A DNA stretch of 64,000 bases from Elioraea tepida (lineage in GTDB: Bacteria > Pseudomonadota > Alphaproteobacteria > Acetobacterales > Acetobacteraceae), in assembly GCF_019203965.1 (NCBI RefSeq), contig NZ_CP076448.1, forward strand, positions 310,001 to 374,000. Direction: 5' to 3'. The notes under the pieces are model-generated. The model was not told the origin of the DNA. It worked only from the letters and a program-made list of their open reading frames with translations, and did no database searches. Positions 9,312 to 18,551 of the stretch are shown here, piece by piece. Numbering within the stretch: position 1 is the stretch's first letter; the number at the start of each line of letters is the position of its first letter. The translations under genes and the position numbers were made by a program.

Positions 9312-10829
9312 TCAGCGCAGGTGGCTGTCGCCGGCCTCCAACGCCGCCGCCGCGCGTGGCCGCAACAGCCACAGAGCGGCATGGATGTCAAGCGCGCTGC
9401 CCACCGCCGGCGGGCAGGACTCGCGATCGCCCAACGCCTCCGCAAGGGCCGAGAAGGGCGCCCTGTCCGGTCCGGTCGCGGCGAGAAGACGTGACGCCGC
9501 CGCGCGCGCGAGCCCGTCGCCGCGGCTCGTGCAGAGGTGGGGCACCACACCGCGATCCTGAAGCGGCTGCCCGTCCCGACGCAACAGCCGCGACCAGCTG
9601 ATGTGGAGTTCGCTGCCATCGGGCAGAGGGTGGACGAGCTGGATCAGCCCCTTGCCCCGCGTCGCGGAACCGACGATCCAGGCCCGACCGAGATCCTGAA
9701 GCGACGCCGCGACAGCCTCGGCCGCCGAGGCGGTGCCGCCATCGACGAGCACGACGACCTGCATCCCTTCCGCGAGATCGGCACCGCCAGCGAGCCAGGT
9801 GCGCGAGGCCTCCGGATGGCGGCCGCGCTGGTGAACCACCTCGCCTCCGGCGAGGAACACATCGGCCACGCCCACCGCCTGCGGCAACAGCCCGCCGCGA
9901 TTGCCCCTCAAATCGAGGATCAGCGCCTGCGGCCTCGGCGTGCGCGCGGCGAGCCCCGACACAAGCCGCGCCACTGCCTGATCGGTGTCGCGGCTGAAGG
10001 CGGTGACGGCGATCACCGGCACCTCCGCCGTCCAGGCGAGCCGCGCCGTCTGGGCGACGGTGGCGGCACGGACGATGACGAGACGCCGCGGCGCCCCGCC
10101 ATGCCGTGACACCGAGAGGACGACCGGCGTTCCCGGTTCGCCCGCCAGCGCTTTTGCCAGCGCCTCCGGATCGAGGCCACGGGTCGTGACGCCGTCGATC
10201 TCGACCACTCGGTCACCGAGGGCGAGTCCGGCACGCCAGGCGGGCCCTTCCGGCTCCAGCCGCGCGACGCGGGCGCCGCCCGCCTCGGGCTGCAGCGTGA
10301 GGCCAAGGCTGCCCGTGCCTATGCGCGCGGCGCGCAAGGCCTCCGCTTCGCGAGCGGGAACGTGGCGGGTATAGGGGTCGAGGCCGGCGGCCAGTTCCGC
10401 GAGCACGAGGCCGCGCCGACGCTCGGGATCGAGAGCGCCGAGCCGCTGCGACGCCGCGGTGGCCGCCGCAACGGCCTGGGCGCCTGCCCGGCCCCAGGAC
10501 GTGGCGTCGGCGTCCGGCGAGAGCGTGAGCGCGAACGGAGCGCCGGACCCGATCCTGACCTCGAGCCGTCCGCGCGAGGCCGTCACCTCGAGCGCTGGGT
10601 CGGCGGAACGCAGTCCACGCAGCCCCGCAACCATGCGCTCGCCCGGGCGCTGAGGCTCGATGTGGCGCGATTGGAGTGCGGCGAGCGCGGCGGCGAACAC
10701 CGCCGCGTCGGTCGCCGCGTTCCCGTTCGCCGCGGCCGGAACCGCCAAGGCCTCGGCGGCCGCGAAGAGCGCGGCGGCGAGACTGGTCGCGAAAGGTGCG
10801 GTGATGGCCACGGCGACTCGCGAAGGCAT
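9312..10829 (-). CDS. S41-family C-terminal processing peptidase with PDZ domain
   Basis: A 505-residue periplasmic serine protease of the CtpA/tail-specific type. The N-terminus has a hydrophobic, Ala-rich leader (about 1-35) that fits a signal peptide. A PDZ domain follows near residues 175-260 (TGSLGLTLQPEAG, LGDRVVEIDG). The S41 catalytic domain contains QALILDLRGNRGG, nucleophile Ser in DGGTASAAEAVAASLQD and catalytic Lys in ATRGKG. The C-terminal 80 residues are Ala/Arg-rich without clear homology. It is downstream of topA with a 90-base gap. Likely roles are trimming of envelope proteins or lipoproteins. Confidence 0.9.
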   Translation of the reverse strand: MPSRVAVAITAPFATSLAAALFAAAEALAVPAAANGNAATDAAVFAAALAALQSRHIEPQRPGERMVAGLRGLRSADPALEVTASRGRLEVRIGSGAPFALTLSPDADATSWGRAGAQAVAAATAASQRLGALDPERRRGLVLAELAAGLDPYTRHVPAREAEALRAARIGTGSLGLTLQPEAGGARVARLEPEGPAWRAGLALGDRVVEIDGVTTRGLDPEALAKALAGEPGTPVVLSVSRHGGAPRRLVIVRAATVAQTARLAWTAEVPVIAVTAFSRDTDQAVARLVSGLAARTPRPQALILDLRGNRGGLLPQAVGVADVFLAGGEVVHQRGRHPEASRTWLAGGADLAEGMQVVVLVDGGTASAAEAVAASLQDLGRAWIVGSATRGKGLIQLVHPLPDGSELHISWSRLLRRDGQPLQDRGVVPHLCTSRGDGLARAAASRLLAATGPDRAPFSALAEALGDRESCPPAVGSALDIHAALWLLRPRAAAALEAGDSHLR

Positions 10830-10919
10830 GTCCTGCCGCTCAGTGTGGTGCAGCGCTCTTGCGGTTTCGAGGCCGGACCGAAGGCGCCGGCGCCCCCGTT
10901 GCGTCCCGGCTGCCGACGT

Positions 10920-13559
10920 TCACCCCGCCGTGGCGCGGCGCGCCGGCCGGCGACCCGCCGGCTTCGCGGCCGCGGGCCTGGCCGACGTCGCCTTGCTGCG
11001 CCCGCCGCCCCCTGCGAGCGGCTTGCCTTTCTCGGCGAGCAGAGACACGGCTTCGTCGAGCCCGACCTCCTCGATCGCCATCCCTTTCGGAAGGTTCGCC
11101 ACCAGCGTCCCGTGTTGGACATAGGGGCCGAAGCGGCCGCGGCGAAGCGTCACCTCGCCGCCCTTCGGATGGGTGCCGAGCAGCTTCACGCTGTCGAGCT
11201 TCTTCGCGAGCAGCACGACCGCGCGATTGAGCCCAATGCTGAGCACGTCATCGTCACGCTCGAGACTGGCGTAGACGGGACCGAGCCTGACATAGGGCCC
11301 GAACTGGCCGATCCCGGCATAGATCGGCTCCTGCCGTTCGGGGTGGATGCCCACGAGCCGCGGCAGGGACAACAGGCCGAGCGCCGTCTCGAGCGTCACC
11401 GAGGCAGGGTCCATCCCCTTCGGCAGCGAGGCGCGCTTCGGCTTCGGCCCACCCTTGCCCTTCGCCCCCTTCTTCGCGCCCCTCCGCCCTTCCGATGCGT
11501 AAGCCTCGGCGGGCGGGGCCTCGCCGAGCTGGACATAGGGGCCGTATGGCCCCGGCCGGAGCGTCACAAGCTCCCCCGTCTCCGGATCGCGGCCGAGCAC
11601 CCGAACATCGTCTGCCCCCGCGGCCGGGTTGCCGCCGACGTTCCGGGTGTAGCGGCACTCGGGATAGTTCGAGCAGCCGATGAACGCCCCGGTCGCGCCG
11701 CCGATCCGCAGCCCGAGACGACCGGTGCCGCAGCGCGGGCAGGCACGCGGGTCGGACCCGTCGGGCCGGTCGGGGAAGAGATGCGGGCCGAGTTCGCGGT
11801 CGAGCGCCTCGGCGACGTCGGAGATCCTGAGCTCCTTGGTGCTCTCGACGGCCTTGACGAAGTCGCGCCAGAACGCGCCGAGGACCTCTCGCCAGGCAGC
11901 GCGGCCGCCAGAGATGTCATCGAGCTGCTCCTCGAGGGCGGCGGTGAAGTCATAGGCCACATAGTGCTCGAAGAAGCCGACGAGGAAGGCGGTGACGAGC
12001 CGTCCGCGATCCTCCGGCACGAAGCGTCGCGCCTCGAGCCGGACATACTGGCGATCCTGCAGCACCTGCAGGATCGACGCGTAGGTGGACGGCCGGCCGA
12101 TTCCGAGCTCCTCGAGCTTCTTCACGAGCGACGCCTCGGTGTAGCGCGGCGGCGGCTGGGTGAAGTGCTGCAGAGGCGTGACCGACTTCAGCTGCGACCG
12201 TTCTCTCTCCGCCATGGGCGGCAAGAGGCGCCCGTCCTCGTCCTCGGACTCGGGCCCCGGCGCTTCGTCACGGTCCTCCCGGTAGAGCTTGAGAAACCCA
12301 TCGAAGACGATGACGGAGCCGGTTGCGCGAAAACCGATCCGACCATCCTCGGAGGCGATGTCCACCGCCGTCTGGTCGAGCTCGGCCGAGGCCATCTGGC
12401 TCGCCACGGCCCGCTTCCAGATCAGCTCATAGAGCCGCCGCTGGTCGTCGGTGAGAGCGTGGGCCACCGCCTCGGGCGTTCGGGTGACGTCGGTCGGGCG
12501 AATGGCCTCATGGGCTTCCTGGGCATTCTTCGCACGGGAGGTATAGAGCCGCGGGGTGTCGGGGAGGTAATCACGGCCCGAGGTAGCGGCGACATGGGCG
12601 CGGATCGCGGCCACCGCTTCAGCCGCCATCTGAACCCCATCGGTTCGCATATATGTAATGAGACCAACGGTTTCTCGCTCGATCTCGACGCCTTCGTAGA
12701 GTTGCTGTGCGGTCCGCATCGTGCGGGTGGCGGAGAAGCCGAGCTTGCGGGCGGCCTCCTGCTGCAGTGTCGAGGTGGTGAAGGGCGGGGGCGGGTTGCG
12801 CCGGACCCGTTTCGTCTCGACCTTGGCGATGCGCCAGCGCGCCGCCTCGACCCGCGACACGATCGCCCGCGCGGCGGCCTCGTCGGGAATGTCGAACTGG
12901 CCGAGCTTCCGACCGTCGAGGGAGGCGAGGCGCGCTGTGAACGGAGCCGCGCGCTCGGTAAGGAAGGCGCCCTCGATCGTCCAGTACTCGCGCGGGCGGA
13001 AGGCCTCGATCTCCGCCTCCCGCTCGCAGATCAGCCTGAGCGCGACCGACTGGACGCGGCCCGCGCTCCGGCTTCCGGGAAGCTTGCGCCAGAGCACCGG
13101 CGAGAGGGTGAAGCCGAAGAGATAGTCGAGCGCCCGGCGGGCGAGGTAGGCGTCGATCAGGTCGGCATCGAGATCGCGCGGATGCTCGAGCGCCGCCTTC
13201 ACCGCCTTGCGCGTGATCTCGTTGAAGGTGATCCGCCGCACCTCGATGCCTTTCAGCGCACGGCGTGCGGCGAGCATCTCGCGCACATGCCAGGAGATCG
13301 CCTCCCCCTCCCGGTCGGGGTCGGTGGCGAGGTAGAGGCGTTTGGCTCCTTTCAACGCGGCTGCGATGGCGCGAAGCTGTTTCTCGCCCCGCTCGTCCGC
13401 CTCCCAGTCCATCGCGAACCCCTCCTCGGGGCGGACCGAGCCGTCCCGTGCGGGGAGGTCGCGGACATGGCCGTAGGAGGCGACAACGGTGAAGTCGCGA
13501 CCAAGATAAGTGTTGATCGTCTTGGCCTTGGCCGGTGATTCGACGACGACGACGTCCAT
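10920..13559 (-). CDS. topA: DNA topoisomerase I
   Basis: This 879-residue type IA topoisomerase relaxes negative supercoils. The ATG at 13559 begins MDVVVVESPAKAKTINTYLG, the Toprim domain. The metal-binding region includes LYLATDPDREGEAISWH. The catalytic Tyr lies in GLITYMRTDGVQM. One four-Cys zinc module (CPRCGTG...CSNYPEC) follows the catalytic core. At least three C-terminal GPYVxLG/GQFGPYVRLG repeats follow, and the protein ends in a basic Ala/Arg/Lys tail that should bind DNA. It lies 50 bases behind dprA in one leftward run. In many alphaproteobacteria an rnr gene follows topA; it is not here. Confidence 0.97.
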   Translation of the reverse strand: MDVVVVESPAKAKTINTYLGRDFTVVASYGHVRDLPARDGSVRPEEGFAMDWEADERGEKQLRAIAAALKGAKRLYLATDPDREGEAISWHVREMLAARRALKGIEVRRITFNEITRKAVKAALEHPRDLDADLIDAYLARRALDYLFGFTLSPVLWRKLPGSRSAGRVQSVALRLICEREAEIEAFRPREYWTIEGAFLTERAAPFTARLASLDGRKLGQFDIPDEAAARAIVSRVEAARWRIAKVETKRVRRNPPPPFTTSTLQQEAARKLGFSATRTMRTAQQLYEGVEIERETVGLITYMRTDGVQMAAEAVAAIRAHVAATSGRDYLPDTPRLYTSRAKNAQEAHEAIRPTDVTRTPEAVAHALTDDQRRLYELIWKRAVASQMASAELDQTAVDIASEDGRIGFRATGSVIVFDGFLKLYREDRDEAPGPESEDEDGRLLPPMAERERSQLKSVTPLQHFTQPPPRYTEASLVKKLEELGIGRPSTYASILQVLQDRQYVRLEARRFVPEDRGRLVTAFLVGFFEHYVAYDFTAALEEQLDDISGGRAAWREVLGAFWRDFVKAVESTKELRISDVAEALDRELGPHLFPDRPDGSDPRACPRCGTGRLGLRIGGATGAFIGCSNYPECRYTRNVGGNPAAGADDVRVLGRDPETGELVTLRPGPYGPYVQLGEAPPAEAYASEGRRGAKKGAKGKGGPKPKRASLPKGMDPASVTLETALGLLSLPRLVGIHPERQEPIYAGIGQFGPYVRLGPVYASLERDDDVLSIGLNRAVVLLAKKLDSVKLLGTHPKGGEVTLRRGRFGPYVQHGTLVANLPKGMAIEEVGLDEAVSLLAEKGKPLAGGGGRSKATSARPAAAKPAGRRPARRATAG

Positions 13560-13609
13560 CCTTCTCACCCTAGCGCCCTGCCGGGGCGGCACGTAGCCGG
13601 GGCGCGAGG

Positions 13610-14746
13610 TCAGGCGCGCTTGAGCGCCACGCGGTTTCCCGGCAGGCGGTCGAGGCGCCCCTCGAGGTCGAGATCGGAGAGGGCGGCATTGACCGCAGCG
13701 GCGCTACATGGGCAGCGGCGGAGCACTTCGTCAACCGAGACGGGAGCGGGAGAGAGCAGGGTGACGAGATGGCGCCGCGCCAGGGCGACCTCGTCATCGG
13801 TCTCCACGTCGAGCTCCTCGGGGTCGATCCCCGCCGGCTCCTGCTCCTCTAGGAAGCCGGGCAAGGGCGCGGCGTGGCGAGAAGGCGGCGGGGCGATCGG
13901 CCCCGAGGGCAGGGCGGCCAGCACGTCCTCCGCCGTCTCGACCAGGGTCGCTCCCTGGCGGAGGAGGTCGTTCGAGCCGCGCGCGCGCGGGTCGAGCGGC
14001 GAGCCGGGAACGGCGAACAGCTCGCGGCCGGCCTCGACCGCAAGCCTCGCGGTGATCAGGCTGCCCGACTTCAGCGCCGCCTCGACGACCACCACACCGC
14101 GGGCGAGGCCGGCGACGATCCGGTTTCGGCGCGGGAACAGCTTGGCCATCGCCGCGGTGCCCAGCGGCGCTTCGGCCACCACCGCACCGGTTTCGGCGAT
14201 CCGCGCCTGGAGCGCGGCGTTCTGCGACGGGTAGGGACGGTCGAGCCCGCCTGCGACAGCGGCGATCGTCACCCCGCCTGCCGCGAGCGCCCCCTCGTGC
14301 GCCGCCGTGTCCACACCGCGCGCGAGGCCGGAGACGATCGCAAGCCCGCTCTCGACAAGCTCACGCGCAAGCCGCTCGGCAATCACCCGCGCCCCGGCGG
14401 AGGCGTTGCGCGCGCCGACGATCGCGACCGACCGGCGCGACAGGAGCGCCGGATCGCCGGCGACGGCAAGAGCAAGCGGCGCGTCGGGAAGGGCGGCAAG
14501 GGTCTCGGGGTAGAGAGGGTCGGTGTCGAGGAGGAACGCAGCGCCGAACCGGGCGAGCGACTCCTCCTCGCGCCGGATCGCCTCCTCGGCCGGCAGGGCG
14601 ACCGGACGGCCGCCGGCAAGGCGGGGCAGGTCGGCGATCGCGGCTTCGGCGCTGCCGGCGCGGGCGATGAGGGCGCGCACCGCCGCCGGCCCGATCCCTT
14701 CCGCCCGGGCGAGACGAAGGCGTGCGAGACGCTCCGCCTCGTTCAT
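13610..14746 (-). CDS. dprA: DNA-processing protein DprA (Smf)
   Basis: DprA binds incoming single-stranded DNA and loads RecA during natural transformation. The ATG at 14746 gives 378 residues. The frame stays open for a further 375 bases upstream, but that overlaps plsY and is unlike the family. An N-terminal SAM-like/HhH segment ([17 protein letters not shown]) comes first. The Rossmann core then shows [29 protein letters not shown] and [13 protein letters not shown]-terminal winged-helix DML1-like domain runs over roughly residues 310-375. Its start codon overlaps the plsY stop (ATGA), implying translational coupling. Confidence 0.95.
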   Translation of the reverse strand: MNEAERLARLRLARAEGIGPAAVRALIARAGSAEAAIADLPRLAGGRPVALPAEEAIRREEESLARFGAAFLLDTDPLYPETLAALPDAPLALAVAGDPALLSRRSVAIVGARNASAGARVIAERLARELVESGLAIVSGLARGVDTAAHEGALAAGGVTIAAVAGGLDRPYPSQNAALQARIAETGAVVAEAPLGTAAMAKLFPRRNRIVAGLARGVVVVEAALKSGSLITARLAVEAGRELFAVPGSPLDPRARGSNDLLRQGATLVETAEDVLAALPSGPIAPPPSRHAAPLPGFLEEQEPAGIDPEELDVETDDEVALARRHLVTLLSPAPVSVDEVLRRCPCSAAAVNAALSDLDLEGRLDRLPGNRVALKRA

Positions 14747-15345
14747 GCGTCGCTCCCGCTGCTTCGTCGTCCGATCCTCGGCTCGGTTCCGTCGAGCAGG
14801 CGCCGGATGTTGCCCTGGTGACGCCAGATCACGAGGGCGGAGATCACGAGCAGCGCAAGCGCGGGCGTGGTGCCGCCGAAGCCCCAGGCCAGGGCGGGCG
14901 CAAGCAGGAAGGCGGCGAGAGCCGAGGCCGAGGAGATCCGCGTCACCGCCGCTGTGGCGAGCCAGACCGCGCAGGCGCCAAGGCCGGCCGGAAAGGCGAG
15001 CGCGAGCAGGGTGCCGAGCCCCGTCGCCACCCCCTTGCCTCCCTGGAAGCCCAGCCACGGGGTAAAGAGGTGGCCCAAAACCGCGCCGACCCCGGCTGCT
15101 GCGGCAGCGGCCGGGTTCCACAGCACGCCCGCGAGCAGCACCGCCGCCGCCCCCTTTCCGGCATCGAGCACGAGCGTGGCGGCGGCGAGGTCCTTCCGCC
15201 CGGTGCGCAGGACGTTGGTCGCCCCGATGTTCCCCGAGCCGATCGTGCGGATGTCACCGAGCCCTGCCGCACGGGTGAGGATGAGGCCGAACGGGATCGA
15301 GCCGAGCAGCGCCCCGAGCAGGGCAGCGAGAGCGAGGCTCACCAT
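14743..15345 (-). CDS. plsY: Glycerol-3-phosphate acyltransferase PlsY
   Basis: An inner-membrane enzyme that transfers acyl groups from acyl-phosphate to glycerol-3-phosphate, the first step of phospholipid synthesis. It has 200 residues and about five membrane segments. The three PlsY motifs are visible: [14 protein letters not shown] (about 36-49), a [12 protein letters not shown] segment, and [13 protein letters not shown] (about 100-112). It sits between pyrC and dprA and overlaps dprA by four bases, a common alphaproteobacterial order. Confidence 0.95.
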   Translation of the reverse strand: MVSLALAALLGALLGSIPFGLILTRAAGLGDIRTIGSGNIGATNVLRTGRKDLAAATLVLDAGKGAAAVLLAGVLWNPAAAAAAGVGAVLGHLFTPWLGFQGGKGVATGLGTLLALAFPAGLGACAVWLATAAVTRISSASALAAFLLAPALAWGFGGTTPALALLVISALVIWRHQGNIRRLLDGTEPRIGRRSSGSDA

Positions 15346-15351
15346 CCCCCC

Positions 15352-16617
15352 TCAGCCGAACACCCGCACGCCCGCCTTCCAGGTGCCGAGCACCCTGCCC
15401 TGCATCGGGCGGCCGTCGAAGGGGGAGTTGCGGGCACCGACGAGCGACTCCTCGCGCACCTGCCAGGCGCGGTCGGGGTCGAACAGGACGAGATCCGCCG
15501 GCGCCCCTGGGCTGAGCCGGCCGACGGGAAGGCCGAGAAGATCGGCGGGGCGGCAGGTGAGAAGCGCGAGCGCCGCGGGCAGAGTCAGTGCGCCCCCGTG
15601 CACCAGCCCAAGCGTGACGGAAAGCAGCGTCTCGAGCCCCGCCCCCCCGGGCTCGGCCTGAGCGAAGGGGAGGCGCTTGGCGTCCGTGTCCTGCGGCTGG
15701 TGGTCGGAGGCGATCGCGTCGATCGTGCCGTCGGCAAGTGCCGCGACGACCGCCTGGCGGTCCTCCTCCGCCCGCAGCGGCGGCGAGAGCTTGGCATAGG
15801 TGCGCCAGCCGCCGACCGCCGTCTCGTTCAGATCGAAATAGGGCGGGGCGGTGTCGCAGCTAACGCGCACGCCGCGCGCCTTCGCCTGCCGGATCAGCCC
15901 GATCGCCTCTGCCGTGGAGACGTGGCCGAAATGAATGTGCCCCCCCGTCAGCTCGGCGAGGCGGAGGTCGCGCGCGACCATCAGCGCCTCCGCCGCGGCA
16001 GGGATGCCGGGAAGGCCAAGGCGGGTCGCGAGCTCTCCCTCGTTCATCGCACCCCCCGAGGCGAGCGAGGGCTCCTCCGGGTGCTGGACGATCATCGCCC
16101 CGAAGCCGCGGGCATAGGCAAGCGCGAGCCGCATGGTCCGCGCCTCGGCGATCGCGCGGCGCCCATCCCCGAAGGCGACCGCTCCCGCCTCCTTGAGCAG
16201 CCCCATCTCGGCGAGCTCGCGCCCCGCGCAGCCCTTGGTTGCGGCGGCGCAGGGCAGGACCGTGACCGAGCCGAAGGCGGCGGCGCGCCGGGCGACGAAC
16301 TGCACGAGAGCGGGTTCGTCGAGCGGCGGGTCAGTGTCGGGGAGGGCCATCAGCGTGGTGACGCCGCCGGCAGCGGCCGAGGCGGCGAGGCCGGCGAGGC
16401 TCTCCTTGTGCTCCTCGCCTGGTTCGCGCAAGCCCACGCGGATGTCGACAAGGCCAGGGGCAAGCACCGCACCATCGCACGCGATTCGCTCGGCCCCGGA
16501 GGGGACATCGGATCGTATGCCCTCGATCACCCCGTCGCGGACGACGAGAACGCCCGGCCCGTCATGACCTGAGGCGGGGTCGACGATCCGGGCGCCGGTG
16601 AAGGCGAGGGTGGTCAT
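15352..16617 (-). CDS. pyrC: Dihydroorotase-like protein paired with PyrB (metal-binding HxH lost)
   Basis: A 421-residue amidohydrolase of the class I dihydroorotase family, ten bases downstream of pyrB. Most family landmarks are present: LAPGLVDIRVGLREPGEEH, a later QHPEEPSLASGGAMNEGE, HIHFGHVSTAEA and ASDHQPQDT. However, the segment that normally reads DxHxHLREPG here reads DIRVGLREPG, so both zinc-ligand histidines are replaced (Arg and Gly). Such non-catalytic homologues (PyrC'/PyrX) scaffold aspartate carbamoyltransferase in other proteobacteria. By analogy this protein is more likely structural than catalytic, and a true dihydroorotase should lie elsewhere in the genome. Confidence 0.88.
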   Translation of the reverse strand: MTTLAFTGARIVDPASGHDGPGVLVVRDGVIEGIRSDVPSGAERIACDGAVLAPGLVDIRVGLREPGEEHKESLAGLAASAAAGGVTTLMALPDTDPPLDEPALVQFVARRAAAFGSVTVLPCAAATKGCAGRELAEMGLLKEAGAVAFGDGRRAIAEARTMRLALAYARGFGAMIVQHPEEPSLASGGAMNEGELATRLGLPGIPAAAEALMVARDLRLAELTGGHIHFGHVSTAEAIGLIRQAKARGVRVSCDTAPPYFDLNETAVGGWRTYAKLSPPLRAEEDRQAVVAALADGTIDAIASDHQPQDTDAKRLPFAQAEPGGAGLETLLSVTLGLVHGGALTLPAALALLTCRPADLLGLPVGRLSPGAPADLVLFDPDRAWQVREESLVGARNSPFDGRPMQGRVLGTWKAGVRVFG

Positions 16618-16627
16618 GCGCCGCCCG

Positions 16628-17560
16628 TCACGCGTTTCCTCTCGCCTCGCGCGTGAGAAGGTCGAGCACCGCCATGCGCACCGCCACCCCCATCTCCACC
16701 TGCTCCTGGATCACGCTGTGCTGGAGGTCGTCGGCCACGGCCGAGGCGATCTCGACGCCGCGGTTCATCGGCCCCGGGTGCATCACGAGCGCATCCGGCT
16801 TGGCGCGCGCGAGCTTCGCCGCATCGAGCCCGTAGAAGCGGAAATACTCCCGCGCCGAGGGCACGAAGGCGCGCCCCATGCGCTCCTTCTGCAACCTGAG
16901 CATCATCACGATGTCCGCCCCCTCGAGGCCGGCATCCATGTCGGTGAACACCTCCACGCCCAGCGCCGCCACGCCAGCAGGGATCAGGGTGGGGGGGGCG
17001 ATGATCCGAACGCGCGAGCCCATGGTGGTGAGCAGGAGGATGTTGGAGCGTGCGACTCGCGAGTGCAGCACGTCGCCGCAGATCGCCACGGTGAGGTTCT
17101 CGAGCGTTCCCTTGTGGCGCCGGATCGTGACGGCATCGAGCAGAGCCTGGGTCGGGTGCTCGTGGGTGCCGTCTCCGGCATTGATCACCGCCGCGTCGAG
17201 CTTCTGCGCGAGAAGCGCCGCCGCCCCCGACTGGTCATGACGCACCACGAGAACGTCGATGTGCATCGCATTCAGCGTCATCGCCGTATCGAGCAGCGTC
17301 TCCCCCTTCGCGACCGAGGAGCCTGAGGTGGACATGTTGACGATGTCCGCCCCGAGCCGCTTGCCGGCGAGTTCGAAGCTCGTGCGCGTGCGCGTGGAGT
17401 TCTCGAAGAACAGGTTGACGAGGGTTCTGCCGCGCAGGACGTCGCGCGGGCCCCCCTTGCGGTTGAGAGAGATGTAGGTCTCAGCGAGGTCGAGAGCGGC
17501 GCGTATCTGGGCGGGGTCGAGCCCAGCGATGCCGAGGAGGTGTCGCCGCCTGCCGGCCAT
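16628..17560 (-). CDS. pyrB: Aspartate carbamoyltransferase catalytic subunit
   Basis: It joins carbamoyl phosphate and aspartate in the first committed step of pyrimidine synthesis. The ATG at 17560 gives 310 residues; a TTG at 17578 would add six more. The carbamoyl-phosphate loop [15 protein letters not shown], the [16 protein letters not shown] loop, [17 protein letters not shown] and the late [13 protein letters not shown] are all present. No pyrI regulatory gene is seen. The neighbouring HxH-less dihydroorotase homologue probably forms a holoenzyme with it. The 166-base upstream space before ruvX shows no obvious attenuator. Confidence 0.97.
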   Translation of the reverse strand: MAGRRRHLLGIAGLDPAQIRAALDLAETYISLNRKGGPRDVLRGRTLVNLFFENSTRTRTSFELAGKRLGADIVNMSTSGSSVAKGETLLDTAMTLNAMHIDVLVVRHDQSGAAALLAQKLDAAVINAGDGTHEHPTQALLDAVTIRRHKGTLENLTVAICGDVLHSRVARSNILLLTTMGSRVRIIAPPTLIPAGVAALGVEVFTDMDAGLEGADIVMMLRLQKERMGRAFVPSAREYFRFYGLDAAKLARAKPDALVMHPGPMNRGVEIASAVADDLQHSVIQEQVEMGVAVRMAVLDLLTREARGNA

Positions 17561-17726
17561 CTGCCCGAATCCGTTCAAGGCGCCCTCCCTGAGCTCCGCA
17601 GCGGGTGAGGAGGGAACGCGCGCGCGTCAGCTCCGTCAAGCGCTCCGGAGCCGCGCCAACCGCGCTGCCGATCTCGCCTCCTCCCGCCTGCCGCTGCGCG
17701 AGCCGGTGAGGTGCTCACGGGCCGGC

Positions 17727-18191
17727 TCATCTCCGCGTCGCGTCGAGCGCCGCCTGGAGCATCCAGGCCGCCGCCGCCTTGTGCACGACGCGGGCGCGGC
17801 GGGCGCGCGTGAGGTCCGCCTCGCCGATCAGCATCCGGTTCACCGCCGCCGTGGAGAGCCGCTCGTCCCAGAGAGCGACCGGCAGCCCCGTCGCGCGCGC
17901 GAGCGCCATCGCCCAGTCGCGCGTCCCTTGGGCGGCAGGTCCTGCCACGCCGTCCATCGACAGCGGATGGCCGACGACGACCCCGCCCGCTCCCTCCTTC
18001 GCCGCGATCGCCGCCACTTCGGCCGCATTCCGCGCGAGCTTGTCGCGCCTCAACGTGCCGTAGGGGCTTGCCACCATCAGAGACACGTCGGACAGCGCAA
18101 CCCCGATCGTGCGCGCGCCGAGGTCGAGCCCGATCAGCCGGCTTCCCCGCGGCAGGGACGCGCGCAAGGCGGCCAGATTGGCAAGCGTCAT
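17727..18191 (-). CDS. ruvX: Putative pre-16S rRNA nuclease / Holliday junction resolvase YqgF
   Basis: A 154-residue RNase H-like protein of the YqgF/RuvX family. In E. coli it helps mature the 16S rRNA 5' end. The first catalytic Asp lies in [17 protein letters not shown], the glutamate strand in [10 protein letters not shown], and the last acidic residue in [16 protein letters not shown]. Length matches the family (about 140-160). It is divergent from gatC over 63 bases and upstream of pyrB in the same direction. Confidence 0.93.
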   Translation of the reverse strand: MTLANLAALRASLPRGSRLIGLDLGARTIGVALSDVSLMVASPYGTLRRDKLARNAAEVAAIAAKEGAGGVVVGHPLSMDGVAGPAAQGTRDWAMALARATGLPVALWDERLSTAAVNRMLIGEADLTRARRARVVHKAAAAWMLQAALDATRR

Positions 18192-18254
18192 CGGCCGATG
18201 CTACCACCCTCGCACCCGCGCGCACCCCCGAAGCCACCGAGGAGTTCCCGGCGC

Positions 18255-18551
18255 ATGTCGCTCGACGCCGACACGATCCGACGCATCGCAAGCCTCGCCC
18301 GGATACGCCTCTCCGATGAGGAGGCGGCGACGCTTGAGGGAGAGCTCAACGGCATCCTCGCCTGGATCGATCAGCTCAACGAGGTCGACACCGAGGGTGT
18401 GGCCCCGCTCTCGGGTGTGGGGCGGATGACGCTCCGGATGCGCGAGGACGTGGTCGACGACGGCAATATCCGCGAAAAGATCCTCGCCAATGCGCCAGAG
18501 CGCATCGGCCCCGATGGAGCGTTCTTCGCCGTGCCGAAGGTGGTCGAGTGA
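18255..18551 (+). CDS. gatC: Asp-tRNA(Asn)/Glu-tRNA(Gln) amidotransferase subunit C
   Basis: A 98-residue small subunit that holds GatA and GatB together. The N-terminal [17 protein letters not shown] and the central [19 protein letters not shown] match GatC, and the conserved MREDVV is present. It is first gene of gatCAB; its TGA stop overlaps the ATG of gatA by one base (TGATG). It is divergent from ruvX, so the 63-base gap must hold the operon promoter. Confidence 0.96.
   Translation: MSLDADTIRRIASLARIRLSDEEAATLEGELNGILAWIDQLNEVDTEGVAPLSGVGRMTLRMREDVVDDGNIREKILANAPERIGPDGAFFAVPKVVE

Noticed and set aside
10362-13538. Very long open frame on the + strand opposite topA
   Set aside because: It is exactly antisense to topA, has low-complexity Arg/Gly/His-rich composition and no family motifs. 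Long antisense frames are common in GC-rich genomes.
14746-15121. Extended N-terminus for DprA
   Set aside because: The frame is open upstream but overlaps plsY, and its residues do not resemble DprA. The ATG at 14746 overlaps the plsY stop.
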